A DNA stretch of 51,993 nt from Flexilinea sp. (GTDB taxonomy: Bacteria > Chloroflexota > Anaerolineae > Anaerolineales > Anaerolineaceae): assembly GCA_026645735.1 (NCBI GenBank), contig JAPKMT010000019.1:1-51993 (forward strand), read 5' to 3'. The notes beneath the pieces are model-generated. The model saw only the letters and a list, made by a program, of their open reading frames with translations, was not told where the DNA came from and did no database searches. Made by a program: the position numbers and the translations under genes. Positions within the stretch are counted from its first letter, which is position 1, and the number at the start of each line of letters is the position of its first letter. Positions 18,557-27,977 of the stretch are shown here, in pieces.

Positions 18557-19606
18557 TTAGCGTTCCAATAAGGCTTTCAATCGGTAGTAACTATAAATCA
18601 GAACATGACATTTTATTTTGATCAGAAAAAACAGAACTTTCCTCTTACTGGAAAGATATTTTGGTTTAATGAGACGCACTGCCTGAACAATTTGACTATT
18701 CTTCATAAAATCAATGAAATCGTTAATTTTTTCTTTTTCTGATTTTTGATTTGCAGGATTTGTTTTATCTAATTGAAATATATCAATCACAAAATCCAGA
18801 TTCTGCAAATGAAATGCATCCCAATATAGCTCATCATGAGGATGATTCAGTTTTATAAAATTTGAAAACTCGAAAAATATTCGATTATATTTTTCTTCTG
18901 TTTCAGCAGAATAGCTATGACTGGCTGATTTTTCGTTTAACCGATAATAATATAATGGTTTTTGTATGTATAAGATTTTTTCTGCAGCTTCATAGACGTA
19001 TAGACAAAATACCAAATCCTGACAACGTTTCATTCCTACCGGAAAGAAGATATTTTTAATAATTTCTTTCCTAAACCATTTGTTGCATGGACCACCGCCA
19101 TTGGTCGGCCAATTAAATAATGACTGCGAGATAATTTGCAGTTGAATATCTCTGTTTTTCTCTTTGTTTTCCGAATAAAAAATTTCCGGATACGTTTTTA
19201 AATGAGAAAAAGCGTTTCTTTTGTTTTGCAAGCAATAATCAAAAATTAGAACATCTGTTTCTTTTTGATCGGAAAGTGCTCCTGAAAGAATGGAAAATGC
19301 TTGTTCATCGATCCAATCATCCGGATCGATAAACGCAATCCATTCTCCCCAGGCTTCCTGGATTCCTTTATTCCTGGCTGCCGAAACACCTTGGTTTATT
19401 TGGTGAAAAACCCGAATTCGGTTATCGTTCTTTGCAGATTCATCGCAAATTTCAGGGCATTTGTCTGGTGATCCGTCATCGATTAATAGAATTTCATAAT
19501 TGGAAAAAGTTTGCTTCTTAATACTATTGAGGCATTCTTCCAAGAATTTTTCAGCTTTGTAAACAGGTATGATAATACTTAAATACGGCGTTTTATTAAT
19601 TTCCAT
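18557..19606 (-). CDS. Family 2 glycosyltransferase
   Basis: The 349 residues begin with the GT-A fold signature YLSIIIPVYKAEKFLEECL. IDDGSPDKCPEICD, NQGVSAARNKGI and the metal-binding IDPDDWIDE (DxD-type) follow. The acceptor and donor sugars cannot be read from the sequence. The C-terminal 90 residues are more divergent and end in a basic amphipathic stretch, so peripheral membrane binding is likely. It should add one sugar of the exopolysaccharide repeat on the cytoplasmic side. It is paralogous to the gene at 20958-21965. Confidence 0.85.
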   Translation of the reverse strand: MEINKTPYLSIIIPVYKAEKFLEECLNSIKKQTFSNYEILLIDDGSPDKCPEICDESAKNDNRIRVFHQINQGVSAARNKGIQEAWGEWIAFIDPDDWIDEQAFSILSGALSDQKETDVLIFDYCLQNKRNAFSHLKTYPEIFYSENKEKNRDIQLQIISQSLFNWPTNGGGPCNKWFRKEIIKNIFFPVGMKRCQDLVFCLYVYEAAEKILYIQKPLYYYRLNEKSASHSYSAETEEKYNRIFFEFSNFIKLNHPHDELYWDAFHLQNLDFVIDIFQLDKTNPANQKSEKEKINDFIDFMKNSQIVQAVRLIKPKYLSSKRKVLFFLIKIKCHVLIYSYYRLKALLER

Positions 19607-19681
19607 TTTTTAGCCCAGTTTTTCCAATGCTAATGTTTACAAGTCTTTTTTGACAATTGCCTTTGAATGGGCAAGAAAGCT

Positions 19682-20809
19682 TTAAGGATACGCAGGAAAT
19701 TCATTATTTTTAATCAATGCATTTTTCAGAGCAGACAAGTTTCCATGACCATTTTGGACGTCAGGTTCCATATAGCCTCCTTCAGCCCACTCATTCCAGG
19801 CAAATAAGAAAATCATATCTTTTTTATAAACATTTTTTGCCCGGATAATTTGTTTGGATAAGTATTTTTCAAATTTTTCTGGAGAAGCGCCAAAACAAAC
19901 AGAGCCCCTGCGGCCTCTCCTTGGAGTGTTGTCCCAATCGACAAAAGCCCCGGGAATATTTTTTTCATTTTTTGGGGTCATGGACAAGATGATCTCCCAA
20001 ATTTCATCGTAGCTATATCTCTCAAGATAGGGACGATAAAATTTGAGTACCAGCGAAAACTTTGTTTCGAGAAATTTGAATAAATGGTACTTGATTTTTC
20101 TTAACTGCTTATGTTGATCAATTTTACGAACAGTAAATGCGGATATTGGCTGCATTTCGATATTGTAGGAAAATCTGCTCACATCTTTTTCGATTTCCAG
20201 ATTGAATCCTACATATTGATATGCAAAATCCAAACCCTGAAAACCATTTTCTAATGCTAACTTCTGCCAGTAATCCAACATTTCATCGATACAATCAATG
20301 ATTTCCGGCCGATAAATAACGACCAATGGTTTCCCGTTATTTGTTATATATCGTTCATCCTTTAAAAATGGCAATAAATAATCAAAATGTTCTTTCCACT
20401 CTTTTTCAGCACCGTAAGTTTGTTCGATCAGAACTTTAAACTTCCCGGAAACCCATCCATTGGTCCAGTGTTCATTTGCCCAGCAGATACAAAACGGCAA
20501 ATTTATTTCTTGATGAGCCAGAAACTGTTCGACAGGTTTTTGCAGCAGTAACTTACCATTAAACCAGTAGTGATAAAAACAGAAACCATAAATTCCATGG
20601 TCTTTAGCCAGTTTTACCTGCCATTTCATTACATTGATGTCGGATAAGTCGTAATAATTTTCATTGAATGGAATTCTTGGTTGGTAATGATTGGGAAAAA
20701 GGGGTTCAGCTTTTTTTACATTATTCCATTCGGTAAATCCTTCTCCCCACCATTGATCATTTTCTGGAATTTTATGAAACTGTGGCAGATAAAAAGTAAT
20801 GATTTTCAT
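19682..20809 (-). CDS. WbsX-like (GH99-fold) polysaccharide protein
   Basis: The 375 residues match the WbsX family of O-antigen/exopolysaccharide clusters, which has a GH99-like fold. It starts KIITFYLPQFHKIPENDQWW and continues with GEGFTEWNNVKKAEPLFPNH, IYGFCFYHYWFNGK, FCICWANEHWTNGW and FLFAWNEWAEGGYMEPD. The family is often annotated as glycosyltransferase, but the fold and acidic residues (EHW, WNEWAEG) recall glycoside hydrolases, so its activity remains uncertain. No signal peptide is seen. I place the start at the ATG at 20809, where the family begins; upstream in-frame ATGs at 20821 and 20854 lack properly spaced ribosome binding sites. Confidence 0.75.
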   Translation of the reverse strand: MKIITFYLPQFHKIPENDQWWGEGFTEWNNVKKAEPLFPNHYQPRIPFNENYYDLSDINVMKWQVKLAKDHGIYGFCFYHYWFNGKLLLQKPVEQFLAHQEINLPFCICWANEHWTNGWVSGKFKVLIEQTYGAEKEWKEHFDYLLPFLKDERYITNNGKPLVVIYRPEIIDCIDEMLDYWQKLALENGFQGLDFAYQYVGFNLEIEKDVSRFSYNIEMQPISAFTVRKIDQHKQLRKIKYHLFKFLETKFSLVLKFYRPYLERYSYDEIWEIILSMTPKNEKNIPGAFVDWDNTPRRGRRGSVCFGASPEKFEKYLSKQIIRAKNVYKKDMIFLFAWNEWAEGGYMEPDVQNGHGNLSALKNALIKNNEFPAYP

Positions 20810-20957
20810 ATATTTTCTCATACCAGCATATCCAAGTTTGATCTGGTATCTCATCCTTTCTACATCATCAATTCAAATGTTAATTTTTACTTAAAATTTT
20901 GGGAAAAAAGCTGCTATTCCCAAAAAAAGAGCTGGAGAAAAAAATATTTGAGGATTG

Positions 20958-21965
20958 TTATTTATGAATCCCTTGCCGAAGATAATATAACTTATAAATG
21001 AGATCGTAGATAATTGGGAAATTTAGAAAAACAATCGTTCTTATCTTAATAAATCCCATCTCGATTAGTGATAATTGCAAAACAGAAGGAAGATATTGGA
21101 TTACTTCCGTTTTGAACAGTTGATATTCAGATGGATCGCGTTGTTTCCCAAAAATACAATTCAGACTGTAAGTTCCGATGTAAATTCGGACAAAATATCC
21201 CCTTGCATATTTTTGCAGATTAACAAAGTTTTCTTGTACATCTTGATCGATCTCTTTAAATTTTGTTTTTAGGATATTGAACAATGCCATCGTTTTTGTG
21301 CGAGTTATCCCGGTAGTATTCTGGCGATAGAAATAGATTCCCTTTTTTGTGAAGGAAATTTTGTTAATAGTACAAAATGCATTGTAAAGGGTCATAATAT
21401 CTTCAGCAATTTCCCCCTCCGGGAATTGAATCGAGTCGAAAATGGACTTTTTGTATAATTTCGCCCAGGCGCTGGTCCGAATTTCACCTGAAAATAAACC
21501 TCTGATTGCATCTTCTCTGTTTTCATATAGGTCTTTGGAATGATAATTCCCGGTTTTTTTATTTTTCCCGGGGAAAAATTTTACAAAATTACAAAAAGAG
21601 ATATCAGAATGTGTTTTTGTAATACTTTCATATAATTTTTCGATAAAATTCTCTGAAATAAAATCATCAGAATCGATAAAACACAAATAGTCCCCGTTGG
21701 CGTTTTTTATTCCAAAATTTCTTGCGTCAGAAAGTCCTCCGTTTTCTTTATGTAGCGTGGTAATTCGTTGATCGATTCTTTCATACGCGTCACAAATTTC
21801 TGCAGATGTATCGGTTGATCCATCATCTATCAGTAAAATTTCGAGGTTTTGGTAAGTTTGTTTCATAACAGAATCAATACATTCTTGTAGATACTTTTCC
21901 GTGTTGTAGACAGGGATGATTACAGAAATTAGCGGGAACGTTTGTGGAATCAATTGATTGCTCAT
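20958..21965 (-). CDS. Family 2 glycosyltransferase
   Basis: The 335 residues carry the GT2 pattern LISVIIPVYNTEKYLQECI, then IDDGSTDTSAEICDAY, GGLSDARNFGIKNANG and the DxD-type FIDSDDFISENF. A GEIAEDIMTLYNAF segment matches the acidic catalytic region of the family. The donor is unknown. The chosen start at 21965 overlaps the stop codon of the preceding gene by four bases (ATGA), a standard sign of translational coupling; an ATG six codons earlier (21983) is possible. It acts in the cytoplasm on the lipid-linked repeat unit. Confidence 0.85.
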   Translation of the reverse strand: MSNQLIPQTFPLISVIIPVYNTEKYLQECIDSVMKQTYQNLEILLIDDGSTDTSAEICDAYERIDQRITTLHKENGGLSDARNFGIKNANGDYLCFIDSDDFISENFIEKLYESITKTHSDISFCNFVKFFPGKNKKTGNYHSKDLYENREDAIRGLFSGEIRTSAWAKLYKKSIFDSIQFPEGEIAEDIMTLYNAFCTINKISFTKKGIYFYRQNTTGITRTKTMALFNILKTKFKEIDQDVQENFVNLQKYARGYFVRIYIGTYSLNCIFGKQRDPSEYQLFKTEVIQYLPSVLQLSLIEMGFIKIRTIVFLNFPIIYDLIYKLYYLRQGIHK

Positions 21966-23197
21966 TTCATTTTTCCCATCCATTGAATTTTCTTCGGTTG
22001 ATTCTTCTTGGACAGGTTATAAAAAATATCCTCATCTAAAAACAAATGTTGGTACTGATCTGTAATTTTTTCCCAACTATATGCATCGCAAATTCTTTGA
22101 TAATTCCTCTCCCCCATTTTTTTTCGAACAGAATCAGAAAGTTGAGACTCCAAATGATTGATGATTGTTGATAGATTTCCTGATTCTTTGGTAAAAAACA
22201 AACCATTGTTATCCAGTACTTCCCTGGAATATACACAATCCAATGCGATTACAAGGCATCGATTAACCATGGCCTCCAGAAGGCTGGGGTTTGTACCACC
22301 AACTTCATGACCATGAAAATAGGCATAAGCGTTTTGTCGAATTCCATCCAATAACCTCCTGTCCTGGACTACTCCAGTAAAAACAATACGTTCATCGAGA
22401 TGAAATTGTGTTGAGTTCAGTAGTTTTTCATAAAACTGATTCGTCTCCACATTCGTAACAATCAGCAATTTTCGTTTCGATTTTGATGCAATAAATTCGC
22501 GTATGATTGTCTCAAGATTATTCTCTGGAATAAATCTTCCTACATATAAATAATAGCTTTCTGGCTTAACAGAAAACTTGTCAAACCAGTAATATAATTG
22601 GAATTGATCAATTTCTTCTTCGTTTCTATCAGCTCCATAAGAAATATAAGTGGTGGCAGGTTGTAATGCTTTATATTCATTTTGTATATATTTTTCGATT
22701 TCCAGTGAATCACAGACCACCAAATCAGTATTTTTCATCATTGTTTCTTCTGCAAATTTCCAATATTTTTGGATTGGTTTGCTCCATTTCCCTCTTGCCC
22801 ATTCATTGCCATCCGGGTTTACAAAAAATTTCACTTTAAACCGCTTCAATATCCATCTGAAAAAAAACATGAAAGGTCCAATTCTGCTGGTTAGCAAGTA
22901 AATCGTTGCATCATGTAAATGATGCTGGTAGATATAAATGCTTGTTTTCAGCATTGCTGCTACATCATAGTAAATAGCTTGTTTTGCTCCAATATTCGGA
23001 ACTTTCACGTTAAAACAACGTGCATTGAAGAACCAGCTTTCTTTTTCCTGAAAATTTTTACAAGCAACATGATATTGTATTGTTGGCAGATTCTGATGAT
23101 ATTCAGTTAATTTATATACAAATGTCTCGTACCCACTGTAATTAAATGGGAGTCCTCTGCTTCCGATTAAAAAAACATGCTTTTTTATTTTGTTCAT
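21962..23197 (-). CDS. GT4 glycosyltransferase with DUF1972 (rhamnosyltransferase-like)
   Basis: The 411 residues begin HVFLIGSRGLPFNYSGYETF, the N-terminal signature of DUF1972 proteins such as the Cps2T-type beta-1,4-rhamnosyltransferases. The C-terminal GT4 half includes YYLYVGRFIPENNLETII, FTGVVQDRRLLDGIRQNA and the acidic motif HGHEVGGTNPSLLEAMVN. The usual product is the second sugar of a lipid-linked repeat unit. Rhamnose as donor is likely from family precedent but not proven. It is coupled to the downstream GT2 by a four-base overlap. Confidence 0.85.
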   Translation of the reverse strand: MNKIKKHVFLIGSRGLPFNYSGYETFVYKLTEYHQNLPTIQYHVACKNFQEKESWFFNARCFNVKVPNIGAKQAIYYDVAAMLKTSIYIYQHHLHDATIYLLTSRIGPFMFFFRWILKRFKVKFFVNPDGNEWARGKWSKPIQKYWKFAEETMMKNTDLVVCDSLEIEKYIQNEYKALQPATTYISYGADRNEEEIDQFQLYYWFDKFSVKPESYYLYVGRFIPENNLETIIREFIASKSKRKLLIVTNVETNQFYEKLLNSTQFHLDERIVFTGVVQDRRLLDGIRQNAYAYFHGHEVGGTNPSLLEAMVNRCLVIALDCVYSREVLDNNGLFFTKESGNLSTIINHLESQLSDSVRKKMGERNYQRICDAYSWEKITDQYQHLFLDEDIFYNLSKKNQPKKIQWMGKMK

Positions 23198-23224
23198 TTT
23201 TTAAACCTGATAAAAATAAATTTA

Positions 23225-23288
23225 CGCAGAAAAGATTTGTTCATTTATAAACCCAGATAACAAGCAATTTTCGCAGTATAGATTTGTT
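23225..23288. repeat. Pair of 17-bp direct repeats upstream of the GT4 gene
   Basis: CGCAGAAAAGATTTGTT (23225-23241) and CGCAGTATAGATTTGTT (23272-23288) match at 15 of 17 bases, with 47 bases between starts. They lie between the BY-kinase and GT4 genes, just upstream of the latter. They could be binding sites for a regulator or remnants of slippage. Nothing else is seen in 23198-23471. Confidence 0.4.
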
Positions 23289-23471
23289 TAAAAAGACAGA
23301 TTTTTTGAAAAAAAAATTAAAACAAGTCTCGTACTAGGAATCTGTAAATAATGTTGAAAAAAACTCATTTCAGAAAATTTTATAAAGAAGCAAGCTGAAC
23401 AACAAAAATTACAACCAAGTTATTATCAAGATAAAGAATATCTGTTCCGAGTCTAGGATTTAAGTTCGGTG

Positions 23472-25103
23472 TTATGGATTCGTTTTTTTTCTCTTCCCTT
23501 TTTGCCCATAATATCCCTGGTATGCGGAATAATTCCGATAATACTTATATTGATATGCATACGGCTTTCCTTGCAATTCGACATCGTTCAAAATTACTCC
23601 CAGGATGTTTCCATTGACTTGGTTGATTTGTTCAACTGCCAGCCGAAGTGCGCTGAGACGCGTTTTCCCTGGACGAACCACCAACAGGACCCCATCAACG
23701 GATGGAGCAAGTACAGCTGCGTCCGTAACGGCTAAGACGGGAGGTGTATCTAAAATAACGATATCTGCAAATTTTTTCATTTCAATGAGAATAGACTGCA
23801 TTTTTTTTGATCCCAGGAGTTCGGAGGGATTGGGAGGCAGCGATCCTGTGGTAACAACAGATAACTTTTCCATCTGTGTCGGTTGAAAAGAACTGCTGAC
23901 AACATCCCCGGAATTCGAAAACAAATTGCTTAATCCTTTGTGGTTGGGAAGGCCGAAATAGGTGTGTATACGCGGATGGCGTAAATCGCAATCTGTGATA
24001 ATTACATTAAGACCATTTTGTGCAAAAACTACTCCTAAATTACACGAAACCGTGGATTTTCCATCACCCGGTTCTGTGCTGGTTATCATGACAGTGTGAA
24101 TGGGTCTATCAACACTTGCGAAACTGACATTGGTTCGTACAGTACGGTATGCTTCAGCCGTTGGTGACCGCGGATCACTTAATGTAATCGGAATATTTTC
24201 TTTAGCGTTTCTGTGATTAATGACTCCCAAAATTGGAAGTTTTAATTCTTTAGAAACATCCTCAGGTGACTTAATGGTGTCATCCAGTGTATCCAGTAAA
24301 ATGATTAATCCGGCAGTGGCAGCTCCGCCAATAAGAACGGCTAAAACAGTAATTAGCAATATTTGTGGTTTTACCGGTATTGGATTGGGTGAGGCAGGAT
24401 CTACCTGAACCAGAGAAGAAATTGATTGCGCTTCTGAAAGTCGGATATTCTCATAGGATAGGAGTAAATTTGCATATAGTTCGCGATATTGATTTGCTTT
24501 CGAGTCCAATCGATTTTTATGATCCTGGGTTGAAGCATTGTCTGCCAGTTTTTCATAAATGGAGATCTGGTCTTCTAAATCCGAAATTTGTGCTTCCAGC
24601 GTGTTTTTTGATTGCAAAAAGCGTTGTGATTGAATTTCTTTGATTTGATTTGCCGAAACAATTGCGATTGTGTTAGCGATCTCAGCAGACAATTCCGGAT
24701 CCGTTGTCTCGACAGTAATCTGGATTAATTGAGTGGTTTCAACAGCTTCAACCTTTAATACTTTTTTCCGCATCTCTTTTGGTGTCAGATTGAGGTTTAA
24801 TTGTTGAATTACTTCATTCAGCACCGAATCTTTTTTCATCATTTCCGAATAAGTATTTGTCAGCTGTTCTGACATTAACACGGATGAATAATCCATTGTT
24901 TGAGAAGCCGGAGCAGCATCTACCAGAATTGTTGTGGAGGATTCATAATAGGGTGTTGATTTCCTGCTGAGTAAAAATGCTGTAAAACCAGTGATGAAGG
25001 CAATCAAAACAATCAGCCATGCCCAATGAAAGATCAGGCTGAAATAACGCTGAAAATCAATTTCGTCTTCATTTATTTTTTCCGGAAAGTATTCTGATGG
25101 CAT
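23472..25103 (-). CDS. Wzz-domain tyrosine autokinase (BY-kinase), chain-length control
   Basis: The 543 residues join a Wzz/polysaccharide co-polymerase domain to a bacterial tyrosine kinase. A membrane segment near residues 27-45 and a second at about 250-270 flank the extracytoplasmic coiled-coil region. The kinase carries Walker A' TSTEPGDGKSTVSCNLG (Lys near 349), Walker A-like IITDCDLRHPR and Walker B DIVILDTPPVL. The tail is a tyrosine cluster (YAYQYKYYRNYSAYQGYYGQ), the autophosphorylation site. It controls polymer length and export together with the LMW phosphatase encoded just upstream (25154-25678). The fused two-in-one form is typical of many diderm and some monoderm bacteria. Confidence 0.9.
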   Translation of the reverse strand: MPSEYFPEKINEDEIDFQRYFSLIFHWAWLIVLIAFITGFTAFLLSRKSTPYYESSTTILVDAAPASQTMDYSSVLMSEQLTNTYSEMMKKDSVLNEVIQQLNLNLTPKEMRKKVLKVEAVETTQLIQITVETTDPELSAEIANTIAIVSANQIKEIQSQRFLQSKNTLEAQISDLEDQISIYEKLADNASTQDHKNRLDSKANQYRELYANLLLSYENIRLSEAQSISSLVQVDPASPNPIPVKPQILLITVLAVLIGGAATAGLIILLDTLDDTIKSPEDVSKELKLPILGVINHRNAKENIPITLSDPRSPTAEAYRTVRTNVSFASVDRPIHTVMITSTEPGDGKSTVSCNLGVVFAQNGLNVIITDCDLRHPRIHTYFGLPNHKGLSNLFSNSGDVVSSSFQPTQMEKLSVVTTGSLPPNPSELLGSKKMQSILIEMKKFADIVILDTPPVLAVTDAAVLAPSVDGVLLVVRPGKTRLSALRLAVEQINQVNGNILGVILNDVELQGKPYAYQYKYYRNYSAYQGYYGQKGKRKKTNP

Positions 25104-25153
25104 GGCTGATTCCTTAATTTGAGGATGATAACCGCGTATGGCTTTTCATGGTG

Positions 25154-25678
25154 CTATGTTGCGCTTTTCATGATGCTTTGTTTTTGTTCAAATTTTTCGC
25201 GTTCTATGTAGAAAGATACTGCCAGGTTAATAATTTTTTCAAAACTTCGATCAATGCAGAATAAAATACTTTGAACAGTCATATCACAAAATTCAAAATT
25301 CCTTATAACAGGATCTTCAATTTCAGTTACCGGTTCACCTGCCACCTGGCACAGAAGAATAATACGATCTTTGCAGGATGGAAATTCTGCAGTGAGTGCT
25401 TCTTTGTGGCCTTGTTCCATGGTGATTATCAGATCTGCAGTTGACAAAATTGATAAGTTTACTTCACGCGTTTTATGTCTGCTGATATCCAGACCAATTC
25501 GAGAAGCAGCCTTTTCCGCCTCGATATGAACCGGAAGCCCATTTTCTGTCCAGGTTCCCGCGCTGGTGATTTTCCAGTTGTCGGTTCTCCCTGTCTCGGC
25601 TAATTTCTGATAAAAATAGGCTGATGCAATCGGTGATCGGAATTGATTAGCAGTACAAACGAACAATATTTCAGGCAT
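25154..25678 (-). CDS. Low-molecular-weight protein-tyrosine phosphatase
   Basis: The 174 residues carry the P-loop CTANQFRS (Cys8, Arg14; C-x5-R-S) right after the first strand EILFVC. The general acid segment EIEDPVIRN stands where DPY/DPF occurs in the family. Its job is to dephosphorylate the tyrosine-rich tail of the BY-kinase, the next gene, which resets the polymerisation cycle. The P-loop is unusual: most members read CTGNICRS or CxGNxCRS, whereas here a Gln-Phe replaces Ile-Cys. It is the first gene of the minus-strand cluster. Confidence 0.87.
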   Translation of the reverse strand: MPEILFVCTANQFRSPIASAYFYQKLAETGRTDNWKITSAGTWTENGLPVHIEAEKAASRIGLDISRHKTREVNLSILSTADLIITMEQGHKEALTAEFPSCKDRIILLCQVAGEPVTEIEDPVIRNFEFCDMTVQSILFCIDRSFEKIINLAVSFYIEREKFEQKQSIMKSAT

Positions 25679-26148
25679 TGCCCTTTCTCAAAAAAATAAT
25701 CGGTTTATGAATGAATAAATCTGTAAAAATATTACAGAACACATATTTGCTTTCCTTTATGCTTCGGGATACATCATCATTTTTTCAATATCGTAACGTT
25801 TTGGTATAAAAAAATTCATGCCATTCGGCAAAATAATAAGCGATTTCGTTGAGATTCAGTTGTTCCCCTGATATGAATAATCAAACTGCTTCTTTATTAT
25901 ACATTTTATTGAGGAAACAAAGGATCAATTAGCTGATTTACAATTCGAAATTTAGAGCAATCATTCCAACAAAAAAAAGTATAACGCTTGAACCATATGC
26001 TGTAAATTCTGTTATTTAATTTTAATCCTTTCATTCAAAAAATTTACCTGGTATTTCCATAAAAGGATCAAATTAAGCCTATATGAAATCGAAAAACCAG
26101 GGGATTTCCGCGAATATTATGTCTGATTAATTTCGGTGACGAAAAATA

Positions 26149-26271
26149 CAGCAATTCAAAATATGGAAAAACCTTTAGAGAAAAAAGAGAAAAATTGATG
26201 TTGTGTTGTTTTTGCGCAAAGCGCAAAAACAACACAACATCAAATAATTCTCCTCATAGTTCGAAGCGCTG
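26149..26271. repeat. MITE-like element, copy E, with perfect 21-bp hairpin
   Basis: The 123-bp copy starts CAGCAATTCAAAAT and ends AGTTCGAAGCGCTG. CGAAAAATA before it (26140-26148) and CGAATAATA after it (26272-26280) match at 8 of 9, like a target duplication. Its core is a perfect inverted repeat of 21 bp (26197-26217 and 26221-26241) with a three-base loop. It sits in the 786-base divergent region 25679-26464, where I see no gene but do see one possible promoter. Confidence 0.65.
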
Positions 26272-26350
26272 CGAATAATATGGCGGATTTTATATGTTGG
26301 TCGTTGTATGATATATATATACGTTTTTTTATTAAATTGAATCATTTAGA

Positions 26351-26379
26351 TTGACTTGTTTTTTTAATTGGTCCATTAT
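26351..26379 (+). promoter_or_regulatory. Possible sigma-70 promoter of the eRF1-like gene
   Basis: TTGACT (26351-26356) and CATTAT (26374-26379) are separated by 17 bases. The expected start lies about 75 bases before the gene, which has an AAAGGAGG ribosome binding site at 26452. Confidence 0.4.
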
Positions 26380-26464
26380 GGTTCAATTCTGAAAGAAACG
26401 ATCATGAATCTGTAAATATGATTTGTCTTTTTGAAATATACCTGATTTCTAAAAGGAGGAATCA

Positions 26465-26869
26465 ATGACAAAAGAAGTGGGTTTATGGATTAATCGCCGC
26501 AGAGCATATGTTGTAACTATTGAAAATAAGAAAGAGACAATCAAAGAAATCACCTCCAATGTGGAAAAAAAGATTCGTTTTGGTGATGGTTCCCGATCAA
26601 AGAAATCGGATGGAGTTCTTGGTTCCTCTTCAGAAGATGCCTGGGACCGGCAATTTCAAATCCGCCTGGAGACTTATTATGATCAGATTGTTCCACTCAT
26701 CCGGGGTGCAGATGCGATTTATATTTTTGGACCGGGGGAAGCGAAGGATGAGCTAGCGAATCACATCAACAGGAAAAATCTCAAAGAGCAGCACGTTATC
26801 ATTGAAGCAGCAGATAAATTAACGGATAATCAAATTTTGTCAAAAGTTCGTGCTCGATTTGCAACATGA
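26465..26869 (+). CDS. eRF1-like (BaeRF/host-attachment-like) small protein
   Basis: The 134 residues read GLWINRRRAYVVTIENKKET at the start and IYIFGPGEAKDELANHINR later. These resemble the beta-strand and the GPG-E-K-EL motif of eRF1 domain 3/bacterial eRF1-like (BaeRF) proteins. Members can bind RNA or the ribosome, but no function is established for this short type, and no GGQ motif is present. The central segment is charged and probably flexible (FGDGSRSKKSDG). The ribosome binding site is excellent. It is a single-gene unit ending at a strong terminator. Assignment is by pattern only. Confidence 0.55.
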   Translation: MTKEVGLWINRRRAYVVTIENKKETIKEITSNVEKKIRFGDGSRSKKSDGVLGSSSEDAWDRQFQIRLETYYDQIVPLIRGADAIYIFGPGEAKDELANHINRKNLKEQHVIIEAADKLTDNQILSKVRARFAT

Positions 26870-26921
26870 TTAATAAAAAAATGCATTACATAAATAATTT
26901 CCTTATTCAGTAATGATCATC

Positions 26922-26966
26922 GGCAGTTATGGAAAATGAGGAAATAATCCATAACTGCCCTTTTTT
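26922..26966 (+). terminator. Strong intrinsic terminator
   Basis: GGCAGTTATGGA (26922-26933) pairs perfectly with TCCATAACTGCC (26948-26959), followed by C and TTTTTT. It ends the eRF1-like gene; the next gene is convergent. Confidence 0.9.
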
Positions 26967-26993
26967 CTATTACGGTTTCTATTAAGAATATAA

Positions 26994-27977
26994 TTATTGT
27001 GTTCTGATTTGGTTTCTGCCGCCTTCTTTTGCTTAATAAAGCAGTTTGTCAGCAATTTCAATCATCTGATCAATTGTTTCGCCTTGGTATGCAACGATTC
27101 CGCCGCTGATTGTCATCTTAATGTCAGATTCAAAGATGGTATCCTGTATGGCAGCGCGAATTCTTTCCGCGACTTCAAGTCCTCCTGGCAGGTCACAGTC
27201 TGGAAATACAACGATGAATTCCTCACCCCCGAATCTGCCGAAGAAATCTGTATTTCGAATTGTTTTTTGGATGATTTGAGTCATTTGTATTAGGATTTTA
27301 TCTCCGGTTAGATGTCCGTAGGTATCATTCACTTTTTTAAAATGATCTGCATCAATCATAAAAATACAGAGATCTGCTTTTGTTCTAGTAATTCTCCGAA
27401 TTTCATAATCCAGTTTTTCCATTAATGCTTTTCGGTTCAGAATTTTTGTCAGGTAATCTGTGCTGCTTAATTCAATTAATTGCCGATTCTGTGTCTCCAA
27501 CAATTCTTCCATGGCTTTTTGTTCTGAAATATCAAATAAAATACCCGTCAACAGAACAGGTTTTCCATCTTCATCTCTCTTAGTTATTTTCCCCCGGTCG
27601 TAAAACCACTTCCATTGTCCGTCCGTCGTCCTGATTCGGTAGGAAGTATCATAAACGAATGATCTTCCGTATAAATGATCTCTCATGTTATTCATCACGC
27701 GTTCAAAATCATCCGGGTGAATTTTGTCTGTAAAAAATTCAAATCCGATTTGAGCAGGAATGTCTTCTTTTTGAAACCCTAAAGCAAAAATTTTCTGATC
27801 ATTACAGATGACATGATTTGTTTTTATGTACCAATACCAGCTGCCAAGATTTCCTGCCCATGGAAAATCCAATAACTCTTGTCGGTTTTATTCTTCTTTC
27901 ATTTGTTCCAATAAAATTTGCAGCTCTTGATTTTTTTCGATCAATGAGTTTTGAGTCATAGCAGAATTTGTGTCCAT
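26994..27977 (-). pseudogene. PAS-GGDEF diguanylate cyclase broken by two in-frame TAA codons
   Basis: The reading frame starts at the ATG at 27977 (after AGGGG). It encodes a short coiled coil (SLIEKNQELQILLEQMKEE), a PAS domain (GSWYWYIKTN to LFDISEQKA) and a GGDEF domain with FMIDADHFKKVNDTYGH and the active signature GRFGGEEF. TAA codons at 27888-27890 (codon 30) and 27033-27035 interrupt it. After the second, the frame continues AKEGGRNQIRTQ, the normal family C-terminus. Without the stops the protein would be about 327 residues. A shorter product from a TTG at 27872 would keep PAS and GGDEF but lose the last 13 residues. GGDEF enzymes make the second messenger c-di-GMP. TAA is an ordinary stop elsewhere in this window, so readthrough is not assumed. 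Confidence 0.8.

Noticed and set aside
25936..25955. ACAATTCGAAATTTAG, similar to the MITE terminus
   Set aside because: No matching right end or left-arm motif is found nearby, so it may be chance in AT-rich sequence.
26994..27977. TAA recoded as a sense codon
   Set aside because: Many intact genes here end in TAA at the expected family C-terminus, so it is a working stop codon.
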